From Pelagibius sp. (GTDB lineage Bacteria; Pseudomonadota; Alphaproteobacteria; Kiloniellales; Kiloniellaceae), in assembly GCF_028281305.1 (NCBI RefSeq), contig NZ_JANQKD010000001.1:1-42718 (forward strand): a stretch of 42,718 bases of DNA. Direction: 5' to 3'. Below the pieces are notes generated by a model. The model had not been told where the DNA came from, did not search any database, and saw only the letters and a program-made list of their open reading frames with translations. How positions within the stretch are numbered: position 1 is the stretch's first letter; the number at the start of each line of letters is the position of its first letter. Position numbers and translations under genes: made by a program. This document shows, piece after piece, positions 1 through 7,760 of the stretch.

Positions 1-206
1 TCGTGGCTTACGGAACGCCCACCGGCAACATTCCCGATCCGGTCGCCCGTGCCCTCGACGGGCTGCTGGACGAGGTGCAGAGCCTGCGCGCAAGGGTGAA
101 TGCCCTCGAAGGTGGCGGCGCGGATACCGGCAATGGACGCGAGCCTGCCGGCGCCGGCGATGAACGCGATGACGAGACCTCAGAGACGGCCGAAGGCAAG
201 TGCTGA
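1..206 (+). CDS. cysE: Serine O-acetyltransferase, C-terminal end (partial)
   Basis: Only the last ~67 residues are inside the window; the reading frame is open to the left edge, so the GTG at 3 is probably not the start. The visible part begins AYGTPTGNIPDPVAR and continues into a short helical tail (LLDEVQSLRARVNALE) with an acidic end. From memory this matches the C-terminus of alphaproteobacterial CysE, where the left-handed beta-helix is followed by a P-DPVARAL-type helix. CysE makes O-acetylserine from serine and acetyl-CoA for cysteine synthesis. That fits the next genes, an Fe-S regulator and two cysteine desulfurases that consume cysteine. The catalytic His/Asp and hexapeptide repeats lie outside the window, so the call depends on tail and context and is moderately sure. 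Confidence 0.6.
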   Translation, partial: VAYGTPTGNIPDPVARALDGLLDEVQSLRARVNALEGGGADTGNGREPAGAGDERDDETSETAEGKC

Positions 207-253
207 CGCATTAAGGGCCGGCACGGATTGAGGCCAACGAAAGGAAGGCAGAC

Positions 254-742
254 GTGAAACTGAGCACCAAGGGCCGCTACGCAGTGATGGCGATGTGCGA
301 CCTCGCGACCCATGCCGAGGGCAAGCCGGTGGCGTTGGCCGATATCGCCGAACGCCAGGAGATCTCGCTCTCCTACCTGGAGCAGCTCTTCGCCAAGCTG
401 CGCCGTGGCGGCTTGGTGAAGTCCGTGCGCGGGCCGGGCGGCGGCTACCTTCTGGCCCACAAGGCCGGCGACACGCGGATTTCCGACATCATTCTTTCCG
501 TCGATGAACCGATCAGAGCCACGCGCTGCATGCCGGGCCAGCCGATCGGCTGCCGCGGCAACCAGAGCCGCTGCCAGACCCACGATCTCTGGGAGGAACT
601 CGGCAACCAGATCTATCTCTATCTTTCTTCGGTGACGGTGGAAGATGTCATCGCCCGGCGCATCCTGGGCACCAGCGGTGTGATGCCGGGCAGCTGCGGC
701 GCCGAAGACGTCTCTCCTCTGCTGGTCGAAGCAGGCGAGTGA
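254..742 (+). CDS. iscR: Rrf2 family Fe-S regulator, IscR type
   Basis: 162 residues, the usual IscR length. The start is GTG at 254, with the Shine-Dalgarno AAGGAAGG at 241-248. An N-terminal winged helix (KLSTKGRYAVMAMCDLA, then the recognition region around SLSYLEQLFAKLRRGGLV) is followed by the IscR cluster-binding segment RCMPGQPIGCRGNQSRC with THDLW after it. The three cysteines are spaced C-x7-C-x6-C with a nearby His, as expected for the [2Fe-2S] ligands. In known IscR proteins, cluster occupancy decides DNA affinity and represses Fe-S assembly genes when clusters are plentiful. Only about 47 bp separate it from cysE upstream, and it is followed by two cysteine desulfurases and a ferredoxin on the same strand, so it probably regulates its own operon. 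Confidence 0.9.
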   Translation: MKLSTKGRYAVMAMCDLATHAEGKPVALADIAERQEISLSYLEQLFAKLRRGGLVKSVRGPGGGYLLAHKAGDTRISDIILSVDEPIRATRCMPGQPIGCRGNQSRCQTHDLWEELGNQIYLYLSSVTVEDVIARRILGTSGVMPGSCGAEDVSPLLVEAGE

Positions 743-800
743 CCCCGCGTCAGCGTCACCGGACAGGCGCACCGACAGGGATATCCCGGCACAGAAGCTT

Positions 801-1898
801 ATGACTGCCTACCTGGACTACAACGCCACTGCGCCGCTGCGGCCCGAGGCTCTCACCGCCATGACCAAGACCCTGGCGGCGCCGGGCAACCCTTCCTCGG
901 TGCACAGCGCCGGCCGCCGGGCCCGCGCAGCTGTCGAGCGCGCCCGCGAGCAGGTGGCCCGGCTGGCGGGCGCCGAGCCGGCCTGGGTGATCTTCACCTC
1001 CGGCGGGACAGAGGCCAACAACACGGCGCTCAAGGGGCTCGGCGGCCCGGTGTTCGTGTCCGCCGGCGAACATGACTCCGTCCTGCAGGCGGTTTCGGAG
1101 GCGCGCCGTCTGCCGCTTCGTCCCGATGGCCGCGTCGATCTTGCCGCGCTGGAGACTGCGCTGGCGGAGGCGCCGCAGGGCGCTGTGGTTTCGGTGATGC
1201 TGGCCAACAACGAAACCGGTGTCCTTCAGCCCATCGAGGCGGTGGTGGACCTGGCACGGGCGGCCGGTGCCCGGGTGCATTGCGATGCGGTGCAGGCCGC
1301 CGGGAAGCTGCCGCTGGACATGCGCCGGCTCGGCGTCGACTGCCTGACGCTTTCCGCTCACAAGCTGGGCGGGCCGCCGGGGGTGGGCGCCCTCTTGTGC
1401 CGTGACGACGTTCCCCTGGCGCCGCTGCTGCGCGGCGGCGGGCAGGAGCGCAGGCGCCGGGCGGGAACCGAGAACCTGCCGGGCATTGCCGGCTTCGCTG
1501 CGGCAGCCGCGGCGGCCGGGCGCGACCTGCCGGGGTTTGCCGAAGTCGAGGTCCTGCGCGACCGCCTGGAAGCGGGGGTCCGCGCCCTTGCGCCCGACGC
1601 CATTGTCTTCGGTGCCGAGGTGGAGCGTCTTGCGAACACGAGCTGTCTGGCGGTCGCAGGATTGCCGGCGGAGACCCAGATCATGGCCCTCGATCTTGCC
1701 GGGGTCGCGGTCAGCGCCGGGGCGGCCTGCTCCTCCGGCAAGGTGCAGCCTTCCCATGTTCTGACCGCCATGGGAGCGAGCGCTGCCGAAGCGGCCTCGG
1801 CCATTCGCGTCAGCCTCGGCTGGCAGAGCACCGAGGCCGAGGTCGACCGCTTTCTGGCCGCCTGGGGCGATCTTTACCGCCGCAGCCAGGCGGCATAG
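801..1898 (+). CDS. Cysteine desulfurase (NifS/IscS-like), first copy
   Basis: 365 residues, class V aminotransferase fold. It begins [17 protein letters not shown], with the usual cofactor-domain motifs [10 protein letters not shown] and [11 protein letters not shown]. The PLP lysine is in [15 protein letters not shown], and the persulfide-forming cysteine is in [16 protein letters not shown], within the short SSG loop typical of the family. The reaction is cysteine to alanine with transfer of sulfane sulfur to a protein acceptor. It lies between iscR and a second desulfurase; 11 bp separate its stop from the next start, so co-transcription is likely. It is shorter than the second copy and lacks the long C-terminal IscS-type helix, so it may serve a different acceptor. 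The acceptor cannot be told from sequence. Confidence 0.92.
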   Translation: MTAYLDYNATAPLRPEALTAMTKTLAAPGNPSSVHSAGRRARAAVERAREQVARLAGAEPAWVIFTSGGTEANNTALKGLGGPVFVSAGEHDSVLQAVSEARRLPLRPDGRVDLAALETALAEAPQGAVVSVMLANNETGVLQPIEAVVDLARAAGARVHCDAVQAAGKLPLDMRRLGVDCLTLSAHKLGGPPGVGALLCRDDVPLAPLLRGGGQERRRRAGTENLPGIAGFAAAAAAAGRDLPGFAEVEVLRDRLEAGVRALAPDAIVFGAEVERLANTSCLAVAGLPAETQIMALDLAGVAVSAGAACSSGKVQPSHVLTAMGASAAEAASAIRVSLGWQSTEAEVDRFLAAWGDLYRRSQAA

Positions 1899-1909
1899 AG
1901 AAGAAGCGT

Positions 1910-3133
1910 ATGGCAGAGCAGCAGAAGACCAGCGAGCAGGAGTCCGGGGCAGGGCGGCCCAACCGTTCGGTGCAGCCGGTCTATCTCGACAATCAGGCGA
2001 CCACGCCCACCGACCCGCGGGTGGTCGAGGCCATGCTGCCGTTCTTTACCGAGCGTTTCGGCAACCCGCACTCGACCGGCCATGCCTACGGCTGGGACGC
2101 AGAGGAAGCCGTTGAGCAGGCGCGCGCCGAGGTGGCGGCGCTGATCGGCGCCTCGGCCCGCGAAATCGTCTTCACCTCCGGGGCCACGGAGTCCAACAAC
2201 CTGGCCATCAAGGGCGCGGCCCGCTTCCACCGCGAGCGGCGCCCGCACGTGGTGACCTGCACCACCGAACACAAGTGCGTGCTGGAGAGCTGCCGCCAGA
2301 TGGAGCGGGAGGGTCACCGGCTCACGGTTCTTCCGGTCCGGCCCGACGGCCTGATCGACCTCGATCTGTTGTGGGAGACGGTCACCGAGGAGACGGCGGT
2401 TGTTTCCATTATGGCGGTGAACAACGAGATCGGCGTGATCCAGCCGCTGGCGGAGATCGCGGCTATCTGCCGCGAGAAGGGGGCCTACTTCCACTGCGAC
2501 GCGGCCCAGGCGGTCGGCAAGATCCCGCTGGATGTGACCGCCGCCGGGATCGATCTGCTCAGCATCTCCGGCCACAAGGTCTATGGGCCCAAGGGCGTCG
2601 GGGCGCTCTACGTGCGCCGGCGCCCGCGGGTCCGCCTGGAGCCGCTGATTGACGGCGGCGGCCAGGAACGGGGCCTGCGCTCCGGCACCCTGCCGACACC
2701 GCTCTGTGTCGGCCTTGGCGTGACGGCGCGCCTGGCGGCCGCGGAAATGGCGGAGGAGACGGCCCGGATTTCGCGCTTGAAGGACCGGCTCCTAGAGGGC
2801 ATTAGACGCCGCTTGGATGGCGTGCAGGTCAACGGCCATGCCGAGCAGCGCATCGCCGGCAACCTCAGTCTGGCTTTTGAGGGCGTGGATGCGGAAGCTC
2901 TGATGCGGGCGACACCGCGGCTTGCGGTCTCGACCGGATCGGCCTGCACCTCGGCCTCGGTCGAGCCGTCCTACGTGCTGCAGGCCCTGGGCCTGCCGGA
3001 GAAACTGTCGCGCGCGTCCTTGCGGATCGGGATCGGACGCTTCACCACCGAGGCGGAGATCGATGTGGCGATCGAGGAACTGGTGAGCAAGGTGCGCGCC
3101 CTGCGCGCTGCGGGCAGCCAGGCCGCGGAGTAG
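1910..3133 (+). CDS. iscS: Cysteine desulfurase, IscS type
   Basis: 407 residues, close to IscS. A polar N-terminal extension of about 20 residues precedes [19 protein letters not shown]. Key motifs are [15 protein letters not shown], the His in [24 protein letters not shown], the Schiff-base Lys in [16 protein letters not shown] and the catalytic Cys in [17 protein letters not shown]. The C-terminus ([14 protein letters not shown]) is IscS-like. IscS provides sulfur for Fe-S clusters and for tRNA thiolation, including MnmA, which is encoded further along in this window. It follows the first desulfurase by 11 bp and precedes a [2Fe-2S] ferredoxin by 53 bp. No IscU, IscA, HscA or HscB gene lies in this block, so the scaffold must be elsewhere, perhaps a SUF system. 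Confidence 0.93.
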   Translation: MAEQQKTSEQESGAGRPNRSVQPVYLDNQATTPTDPRVVEAMLPFFTERFGNPHSTGHAYGWDAEEAVEQARAEVAALIGASAREIVFTSGATESNNLAIKGAARFHRERRPHVVTCTTEHKCVLESCRQMEREGHRLTVLPVRPDGLIDLDLLWETVTEETAVVSIMAVNNEIGVIQPLAEIAAICREKGAYFHCDAAQAVGKIPLDVTAAGIDLLSISGHKVYGPKGVGALYVRRRPRVRLEPLIDGGGQERGLRSGTLPTPLCVGLGVTARLAAAEMAEETARISRLKDRLLEGIRRRLDGVQVNGHAEQRIAGNLSLAFEGVDAEALMRATPRLAVSTGSACTSASVEPSYVLQALGLPEKLSRASLRIGIGRFTTEAEIDVAIEELVSKVRALRAAGSQAAE

Positions 3134-3186
3134 CCACAGTGCCCCGCTGGCGCGCATTGTGATTTGCAGAATGGGAGCAGGGTTTT

Positions 3187-3516
3187 ATGCCGAAGTTGGT
3201 GTTCATCGAAAAGGACGGTAACCGCAAGGAGGTCGATGCCCCCAACGGCCTCTCCGTGATGGAGATCGCGCATCGCTTTGACGTCGATATCGAAGGGGCC
3301 TGCGAGGGCTCGCTGGCCTGCGCCACCTGCCACGTCATCGTCGAAGATGGGTGGTACGGCAAGCTGGGCGAACCGTCTGAAGACGAAGAGGATATGCTGG
3401 ATCTGGCCTTCGGCCTGAAACCCACCTCGCGCCTCGGCTGTCAGATCGTCATGAGCGACGAGCTCGACGGGCTTGAGGTGGAGCTGCCCAAGGAAGTGAA
3501 CAACATGCTCGGCTGA
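3187..3516 (+). CDS. fdx: [2Fe-2S] ferredoxin, ISC (adrenodoxin) type
   Basis: 109 residues. The cluster-binding loop [10 protein letters not shown] gives C-x5-C-x2-C, and the fourth cysteine is in [11 protein letters not shown], the pattern of adrenodoxin/Isc ferredoxins. The surface is acidic ([15 protein letters not shown]), which in this family docks redox partners. It delivers electrons during Fe-S cluster assembly, next to the IscS persulfide. It directly follows iscS, as in classical isc operons but without the chaperone genes. The ATG at 3187 has the GGGAGCAGGG stretch upstream. Confidence 0.93.
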   Translation: MPKLVFIEKDGNRKEVDAPNGLSVMEIAHRFDVDIEGACEGSLACATCHVIVEDGWYGKLGEPSEDEEDMLDLAFGLKPTSRLGCQIVMSDELDGLEVELPKEVNNMLG

Positions 3517-3548
3517 CGCCGGCCTGATCCTTCCCTGAGGATGATGCG

Positions 3549-3884
3549 ATGGAAGAGACCAAGATAGCGGCCAAACTGCCCCATCTGGATGTGGAGATCA
3601 CGCGGCGCTCCCTGCCGGAGGAGAACGCCGAGACCATTACCCTGCGGATGACCGCGGTGCCGTCGCTCGGCGCCTTTGCCGATCATCTGGCAAAGCAGGG
3701 CAGCCTTCCGTTTTTGTCTCTGGGCGCCGCATCCATCATGAATCCCTGGTCCAATCCCTGGGCAAACCCCTTGCTCATGTGGACGCGCCTGACCCAGGCC
3801 GCCTGGGCGCCGTGGATGCCGCCTATGGCCCCCCTGCTGCCGCAGCAGCGCGACGACGACAGCGAGCAGCGGACCGAAAGCTAG
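3549..3884 (+). CDS. Hypothetical Trp/Pro-rich protein after fdx
   Basis: 111 residues; not recognised. The first 55 residues look like a small mixed domain (EETKIAAKLPHLDVEITRRS then ETITLRMTAVPSLGAFADHL). The second half is unusual: it is rich in Trp and Pro (IMNPWSNPWANPLLMW, then AAWAPWMPPMAPLLPQ) and ends in an acidic tail. The Trp/Pro part could be amphipathic and associate with a membrane or with a granule, but nothing in the sequence proves this. It starts 32 bp after fdx on the same strand with CTGAGGATG upstream, so it is probably the last gene of the iscR block. No signal peptide is apparent. Confidence 0.7.
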   Translation: MEETKIAAKLPHLDVEITRRSLPEENAETITLRMTAVPSLGAFADHLAKQGSLPFLSLGAASIMNPWSNPWANPLLMWTRLTQAAWAPWMPPMAPLLPQQRDDDSEQRTES

Positions 3885-3919
3885 ATTGCGCGGACGCCGC
3901 GGCGGGCGCCGACGGCGGA

Positions 3920-4564
3920 TCACCGATCCATTTCCAGGGCTGCCGCTTCCAGGGCTTCCAGGTTTCCAGACACGATGTTTTTGGCCTGCGCGGTGATGGT
4001 CGTCGGCGGCCAGTCCCACCAGCGCAGGGCGAGCAGGCGCGCGATGCTGGCTTCCGGCAGGCGCAGACGCACCACCTCCGCAGGATTTCCCGCCACTACC
4101 GCATAGGGCGGCACGTTGCGCGTCACCACGGCTTCGGCGGCAATGACGGCGCCGTCGCCGACGGCTACGCCCGGCAGCAGCGTCGCCCGGTGGCCGATCC
4201 AGACATCGTTGCCGATCACCGTATCGCCGCGGTGCGGCCAGGCCTCGGGCGCGGCCTCCGCCCAGTCGCCGCCGAAGATTGAAAAGGGATAGGTGGACAG
4301 CCCCTCCGTCGCGTGACTGCCGCCGTTCATGATGAAGGTTGCCCCGCTGGCGATGGCGCAGAAGCGGCCGATGATCAGCCGGTCGCCGACAAAGGGGAAG
4401 AGATAGCGCACGTTGCGCTCGAAGCCCTCGGGGTCGTCGAAGTCATGATAGTAGCTGAAGTCGCCGACTTCGATCTGCGGATTGCTGACGATGGCCTTGA
4501 GGAAGACCACGGAGCGATCTCCGGTGACGGGAAAGCGGGTCAGCGGATCGGGCGTTGCGGCCAT
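3920..4564 (-). CDS. CatB-type O-acetyltransferase (hexapeptide repeat)
   Basis: 214 residues with the left-handed beta-helix of xenobiotic acetyltransferases. The central part has hexapeptide-like repeats (VIGNDVWIGHRATLLPGV, then VGDGAVIAAEAVVTRNVPPY) and the family ending YAVVAGNPAEVVRLR. The likely catalytic histidine is in MNGGSHATEG, matching the catalytic His of CatB/Vat enzymes. The family transfers acetyl from acetyl-CoA to hydroxyls of substrates such as chloramphenicol, streptogramins or sugars, but the actual substrate cannot be read off, and resistance should not be assumed. It lies 48 bp downstream of a LysR gene on the same strand and may be its target. Its stop faces the end of the iscR block. 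Confidence 0.88.
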   Translation of the reverse strand: MAATPDPLTRFPVTGDRSVVFLKAIVSNPQIEVGDFSYYHDFDDPEGFERNVRYLFPFVGDRLIIGRFCAIASGATFIMNGGSHATEGLSTYPFSIFGGDWAEAAPEAWPHRGDTVIGNDVWIGHRATLLPGVAVGDGAVIAAEAVVTRNVPPYAVVAGNPAEVVRLRLPEASIARLLALRWWDWPPTTITAQAKNIVSGNLEALEAAALEMDR

Positions 4565-4612
4565 AACGGCTCCTTGGGGTCGTCTTCTCTAAGCAGACTG
4601 CGGCGTAGCGTG

Positions 4613-5518
4613 CTAAAGGCCGGGTGCGGGCGCGCGGGCGGTTTCGGAGAGTACCCAGTCCCTGAACTTGCGCACCCGGGGATCGGAAAGCCGCTCGCGG
4701 CGATAGACCAGATGGTACCCCTTGCCCGTCGGCACTGTGAGGTCGAAGGGCTGGACCAGGGTGCCGGATGCGAGTTCCTGATCGACGTAGCCCGAATAGC
4801 CGAGCATGAAGCCCTCGCCGGCAAGCGCGGCGGTGACCGCCATCGAATAGTCCATGAAATGAAGCTGGCGCGACGGCTCGAAGTCCGCCATGCCGGCGGC
4901 TTCGAACCAGAGATCCCAGTCGTCATAGGCATCGCGAATAACGATCTGTCCTTTCAGCGCGTCCGCCGGTGTCAGCCCGGCGACCTTTTTTTGCAGGGTG
5001 CTTGTGCAGACTGGGGAGACGGAGAACTCCAGTACCGGTTCCACCTCGGCGTCGGTCCACTGTCCGTTACCGTAGCGCAGCGCCAGGTCCGCCTCGCCGG
5101 CCTGCAGATCGGCGATGCGGTAGGTGCTGAGGATCGCCGTGTCGACATCCGGGTGCTGCGCTCTGAAGCGGTGGAATCGGGGCATGAGCCAGCGCATGCC
5201 GACCTCGGACGTCAGGCTGATGGTCAGCGGGCGGGCGGTGTCGCGGTCCAGAAGATCGGCCGTTGCCTGTGCCAGCCCGGCAAAAGCATCCTCGACGCCG
5301 CCCCGGTAGCGGCGCCCCGCATCGGTGAGGGAAAGCCCCTTTGGCGATCGCTTGAGGAGCTGCACGCCCAGCTCTTTCTCCAGGCCGCGGACACGGTGGC
5401 TGACGGCGCTGGGGGTGATGCCGAGAAAGTCCGCTGCCGCGGCCAGGGTCCGCAGCCGGGCGACAGCCTCGAAGGCCTGGATGCCTCTCAGCGATGGAAG
5501 AGCGCGCATGGCCGACAT
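4613..5518 (-). CDS. LysR family transcriptional regulator (GcvA-like)
   Basis: 301 residues, standard LysR length. Residues about 5-65 form the winged helix-turn-helix (LRGIQAFEAVARLRTLAAAA, then ITPSAVSHRVRGLEKELGVQ); the SAVSHRV recognition helix and ALPSLRG start resemble the GcvA/AmpR subgroup. Residues about 95-295 are the periplasmic-binding-protein-like effector domain. The ligand cannot be deduced. The gene is followed on the same strand by the CatB-type acetyltransferase. A perfect palindrome with a T-N11-A core lies 4 bp upstream of the start codon and suggests autoregulation. An alternative start three codons in (5509) is possible. Confidence 0.92.
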   Translation of the reverse strand: MSAMRALPSLRGIQAFEAVARLRTLAAAADFLGITPSAVSHRVRGLEKELGVQLLKRSPKGLSLTDAGRRYRGGVEDAFAGLAQATADLLDRDTARPLTISLTSEVGMRWLMPRFHRFRAQHPDVDTAILSTYRIADLQAGEADLALRYGNGQWTDAEVEPVLEFSVSPVCTSTLQKKVAGLTPADALKGQIVIRDAYDDWDLWFEAAGMADFEPSRQLHFMDYSMAVTAALAGEGFMLGYSGYVDQELASGTLVQPFDLTVPTGKGYHLVYRRERLSDPRVRKFRDWVLSETARAPAPGL

Positions 5519-5521
5519 TTG

Positions 5522-5538
5522 ATTGAAGAAACTTCAAT
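5522..5538. promoter_or_regulatory. Candidate LysR box upstream of the LysR gene
   Basis: ATTGAAG-AAA-CTTCAAT is a perfect inverted repeat with 7-bp arms and a 3-bp centre. It contains TGAAGAAACTTCA, the T-N11-A arrangement of LysR-type recognition sites. It starts 4 bp upstream of the LysR start codon (5518, - strand), where binding would block or modulate expression of the regulator and probably the downstream acetyltransferase. The function is inferred from position and symmetry. Confidence 0.5.
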
Positions 5539-5853
5539 AGCTATCGCAGTCTTCGCGTTTGATTGTCAATGCAGAACCGCTAACTTTGTCGGTATGTTCG
5601 GAAAAATATTCAACCAGATCATGGGCGCGGCGGGCCGCACCCGGCTCCAGCGAGGCACCCCGGCAGAGGGTGAACTGCAGCGTCAGCTCACGGCGCTGAT
5701 GATCAGCGGGCCGGTTGGCGGAACCGATCCGGTGCTCCATACGCTGCTGCTGGACGGCGTCCCTACGCAGCCGGCGGGGGCACGCGAAGGACCGGTTGCA
5801 GCACCGCAGATGCCGTCAGGCCAGCGACGCGGCAAGGCCCAGGGCAGCCGAAT
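5539..5853. other. Intergenic stretch, no supported gene
   Basis: 315 bp between the LysR gene (start facing this region) and the 3' end of the cyclase gene. A + strand frame opening at 5594 with ATG (MFGKIFNQIMGAAG...) runs to 5908, but it overlaps the cyclase 3' end by 55 bp, has no clear ribosome site and no recognisable domain. A - strand frame covers 5534-5740. Neither is convincing. The LysR promoter must lie here. Confidence 0.5.
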
Positions 5854-7131
5854 TCATGCGCCGAGGGTGAAGAGCTCGTGCGGTTCGCGCACCCCCCGCA
5901 GTGCATGAAAACCCAGGGACACGAGGCCTGCGGCACTCTCGCCGGCGCTGTCGCGCAGGGTGCTGGAGATCAGCACGTTGCGCTCCAGCGGCCGGCATAG
6001 AGCCTGGAGGCGGCTGGCTTCGTTGACCGCCGGGCCGACGACCGTGAAATCCAGGCGTTCGCTTGCGCCAATGTTGCCGTAGAGCACTTCGCCCAGATGC
6101 AAAGCGAGGCCGAAGTCCATCACCGGCTTGCCCGCTGCCCGGCGCTCCTCATTGAAGACAGGGAGGTCGTCACGCAGTTGCGCGGCGGCCGTGAGGGCCT
6201 CCTTGCAGACGGCGGCTTCGTCACGGCCGGTCAGGTCGAAGGTTGCAAGCAGTCCGTCGCCCATGAACTTCAGGATCTGGCCATGGTTCTCGTGGACCGG
6301 CGCTGCCATGGCCTCGAGGTAGTCGTCGAGCGTTTCCATGAGAACGTCGCGCGGCAGGCTGTCGGTCAGGCGGGTGAAGCCCCGGAGATCGGAGAACCAG
6401 ATCACGGCCCGGATCGCTTCGGCCGTGCCGCGCTCGATCGCGCCTGTCAGCACGCGGTGACCGGCATCCTTGCCGAGGTACGTCTCGAGCACCGTGCTGG
6501 CGACGTCGTAGGTCAGCCGAGACTTTACGGATAGCGCCAGATAGGGAAGCGCCTGGACGACCTGCCCGAGTTGTCCGTCGTCGAAGCCTTCCGGCCGGTC
6601 GGTGGCGCAGGAGAAGAAGATCCCGTCGAGCGCCCGCCCTGGACTGTATGGGTCACTGATCGTGCCCGTCCGTTTGGACATGGCCTCCGCCTGCCGGGAC
6701 TCGTAAGGAACGATGTAGGCGGCGTAGTCGACGAGCCCTTCCGCCCGCAGTTTGGGGAACAGGACAAAATCGTCCGTATCGACGCCGTCGAGCCGCCGGC
6801 GCAGCGAAAGAAGTCCCCGGCTGCGCATATGGTGGACCGGGCTTTTCAGGTAGACGTCACGACTGAGAACGGCGCGTTCCTGCGGCGTGTGCTCGATGGT
6901 TGCGACGCCGGGCTCCCAAAGAAAGGTGTGCGAACCGTAGCGGGGATGAAGCGTGTACATGCCCATCGACACCCGCTTCATCGGAAAGCCGCTATCGAAC
7001 ACTTTCTGACAGAACCCGGCAATCTGTTCGCCGAGCGGCAGGCCCTGCATGCCCCGCTCGACGAGCCAGAGGTCGAGGCCGTCCAGATCGAGCGGCTTCG
7101 CTTTTGGCGGCTCTGATTTCTCCAGACTCAT
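5854..7131 (-). CDS. Class III adenylate/guanylate cyclase with N-terminal sensory region
   Basis: 425 residues. Residues about 20-200 form a conserved-looking N-terminal region (QIAGFCQKVFDSGFPMKRVS, YGSHTFLW, SPVHHMRSRG) of the type placed before cyclase domains in rhizobial-type CyaA proteins; its ligand is unknown. The C-terminal catalytic domain spans about 230-405. It has the metal-binding Asp in FSDLRGFTRL, the substrate and second metal region in LKFMGDGLLATF, and the transition-state Asn/Arg in FTVVGPAVNEASRLQ. These key residues are present, so it should make cAMP (or cGMP) from the triphosphate. No membrane segment is apparent, so it is probably cytoplasmic. It is encoded alone; the DUF302 gene follows upstream on the same strand with a 26-bp gap. 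Confidence 0.9.
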   Translation of the reverse strand: MSLEKSEPPKAKPLDLDGLDLWLVERGMQGLPLGEQIAGFCQKVFDSGFPMKRVSMGMYTLHPRYGSHTFLWEPGVATIEHTPQERAVLSRDVYLKSPVHHMRSRGLLSLRRRLDGVDTDDFVLFPKLRAEGLVDYAAYIVPYESRQAEAMSKRTGTISDPYSPGRALDGIFFSCATDRPEGFDDGQLGQVVQALPYLALSVKSRLTYDVASTVLETYLGKDAGHRVLTGAIERGTAEAIRAVIWFSDLRGFTRLTDSLPRDVLMETLDDYLEAMAAPVHENHGQILKFMGDGLLATFDLTGRDEAAVCKEALTAAAQLRDDLPVFNEERRAAGKPVMDFGLALHLGEVLYGNIGASERLDFTVVGPAVNEASRLQALCRPLERNVLISSTLRDSAGESAAGLVSLGFHALRGVREPHELFTLGA

Positions 7132-7157
7132 GCCTGCTCCCGCATCGGCTGCCTACC

Positions 7158-7646
7158 CTAGCTTCCGGTTGCCTCGGCGGCGATCCTCTCAAAGATCGCG
7201 TCGAGTTCCTCCGCCAGAGTCTTAAGGGCTTCGCCGCCATCCGCATAGGGTGCGAAGACCGCGCTCGGCATCTTGTAGCTGAGCGTCGCGCTGCCGTCCG
7301 CGTTCTCGGTGACGTAAAAGCGGATCGGCGCCTCGATACCGGCGGCGAGGCTGGCTTCCAGCATACGCACGGCGAAATCCGGACGGTAGACGCCGATCAC
7401 GGTGTTGCCGGGGATGGTCTTGTTCAGCACGCGCTTTGCCCCCAGGGTTGCGCTGGCGCGGGAGACGAGGCCCATCCTGTTGGCGGTGATGGCTCTTTCC
7501 AGGCGCTGCACCAGGTCCGTGTAGCTGTGCCCGGTCTTCAGGACTTGCCATCCCGGCAGGGGCTGCGGACTGAGGTCTGCTCGCACGGGTGGCGGCGCTG
7601 TGATCAGGCCGGCTGCGAGGATAAGGGCGGCGAGGGCGGTGCGCAT
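7158..7646 (-). CDS. Periplasmic DUF302 domain protein
   Basis: 162 residues from the ATG at 7646, chosen because AAAGGA lies just upstream and a clean signal peptide follows (MRTALAALILAAGLITAPPP, cleavage near VRA-DL). A longer frame to 7781 has no signal and no good ribosome site. The mature part matches DUF302: YTDLVQRLERAITANRMGLV near the N-terminus, then NKTIPGNTVIGVYRP, PIRFYVTENADG and YKMPSAVFAPYADGG. DUF302 proteins are small, often periplasmic, of unknown biochemical role. It lies upstream of the cyclase on the same strand and is divergent from the alpha/beta hydrolase gene, with ~114 bp between the starts. Confidence 0.85.
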   Translation of the reverse strand: MRTALAALILAAGLITAPPPVRADLSPQPLPGWQVLKTGHSYTDLVQRLERAITANRMGLVSRASATLGAKRVLNKTIPGNTVIGVYRPDFAVRMLEASLAAGIEAPIRFYVTENADGSATLSYKMPSAVFAPYADGGEALKTLAEELDAIFERIAAEATGS

Positions 7647-7760
7647 AGGCCGTGGTCCTTTCCCGGGTCGGAACGACAATCCCACTCTATCCTCAGGCGA
7701 TGGTGGGCCTTGCGTAAATTCCCTGTGAATTGGGCGTTCAGCGTCTATGCTCGCGCGGCC

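Noticed and set aside
5594..5908. Small + strand gene of ~104 residues between the LysR and cyclase genes
   Set aside because: It overlaps the cyclase end, and has no ribosome site and no recognisable domain; kept only as a note on the intergenic entry.
6900..7760. N-terminal extension of the alpha/beta hydrolase frame back to 6900
   Set aside because: It would cover the cyclase start and the whole DUF302 gene on the other strand; the extension has no conserved features.
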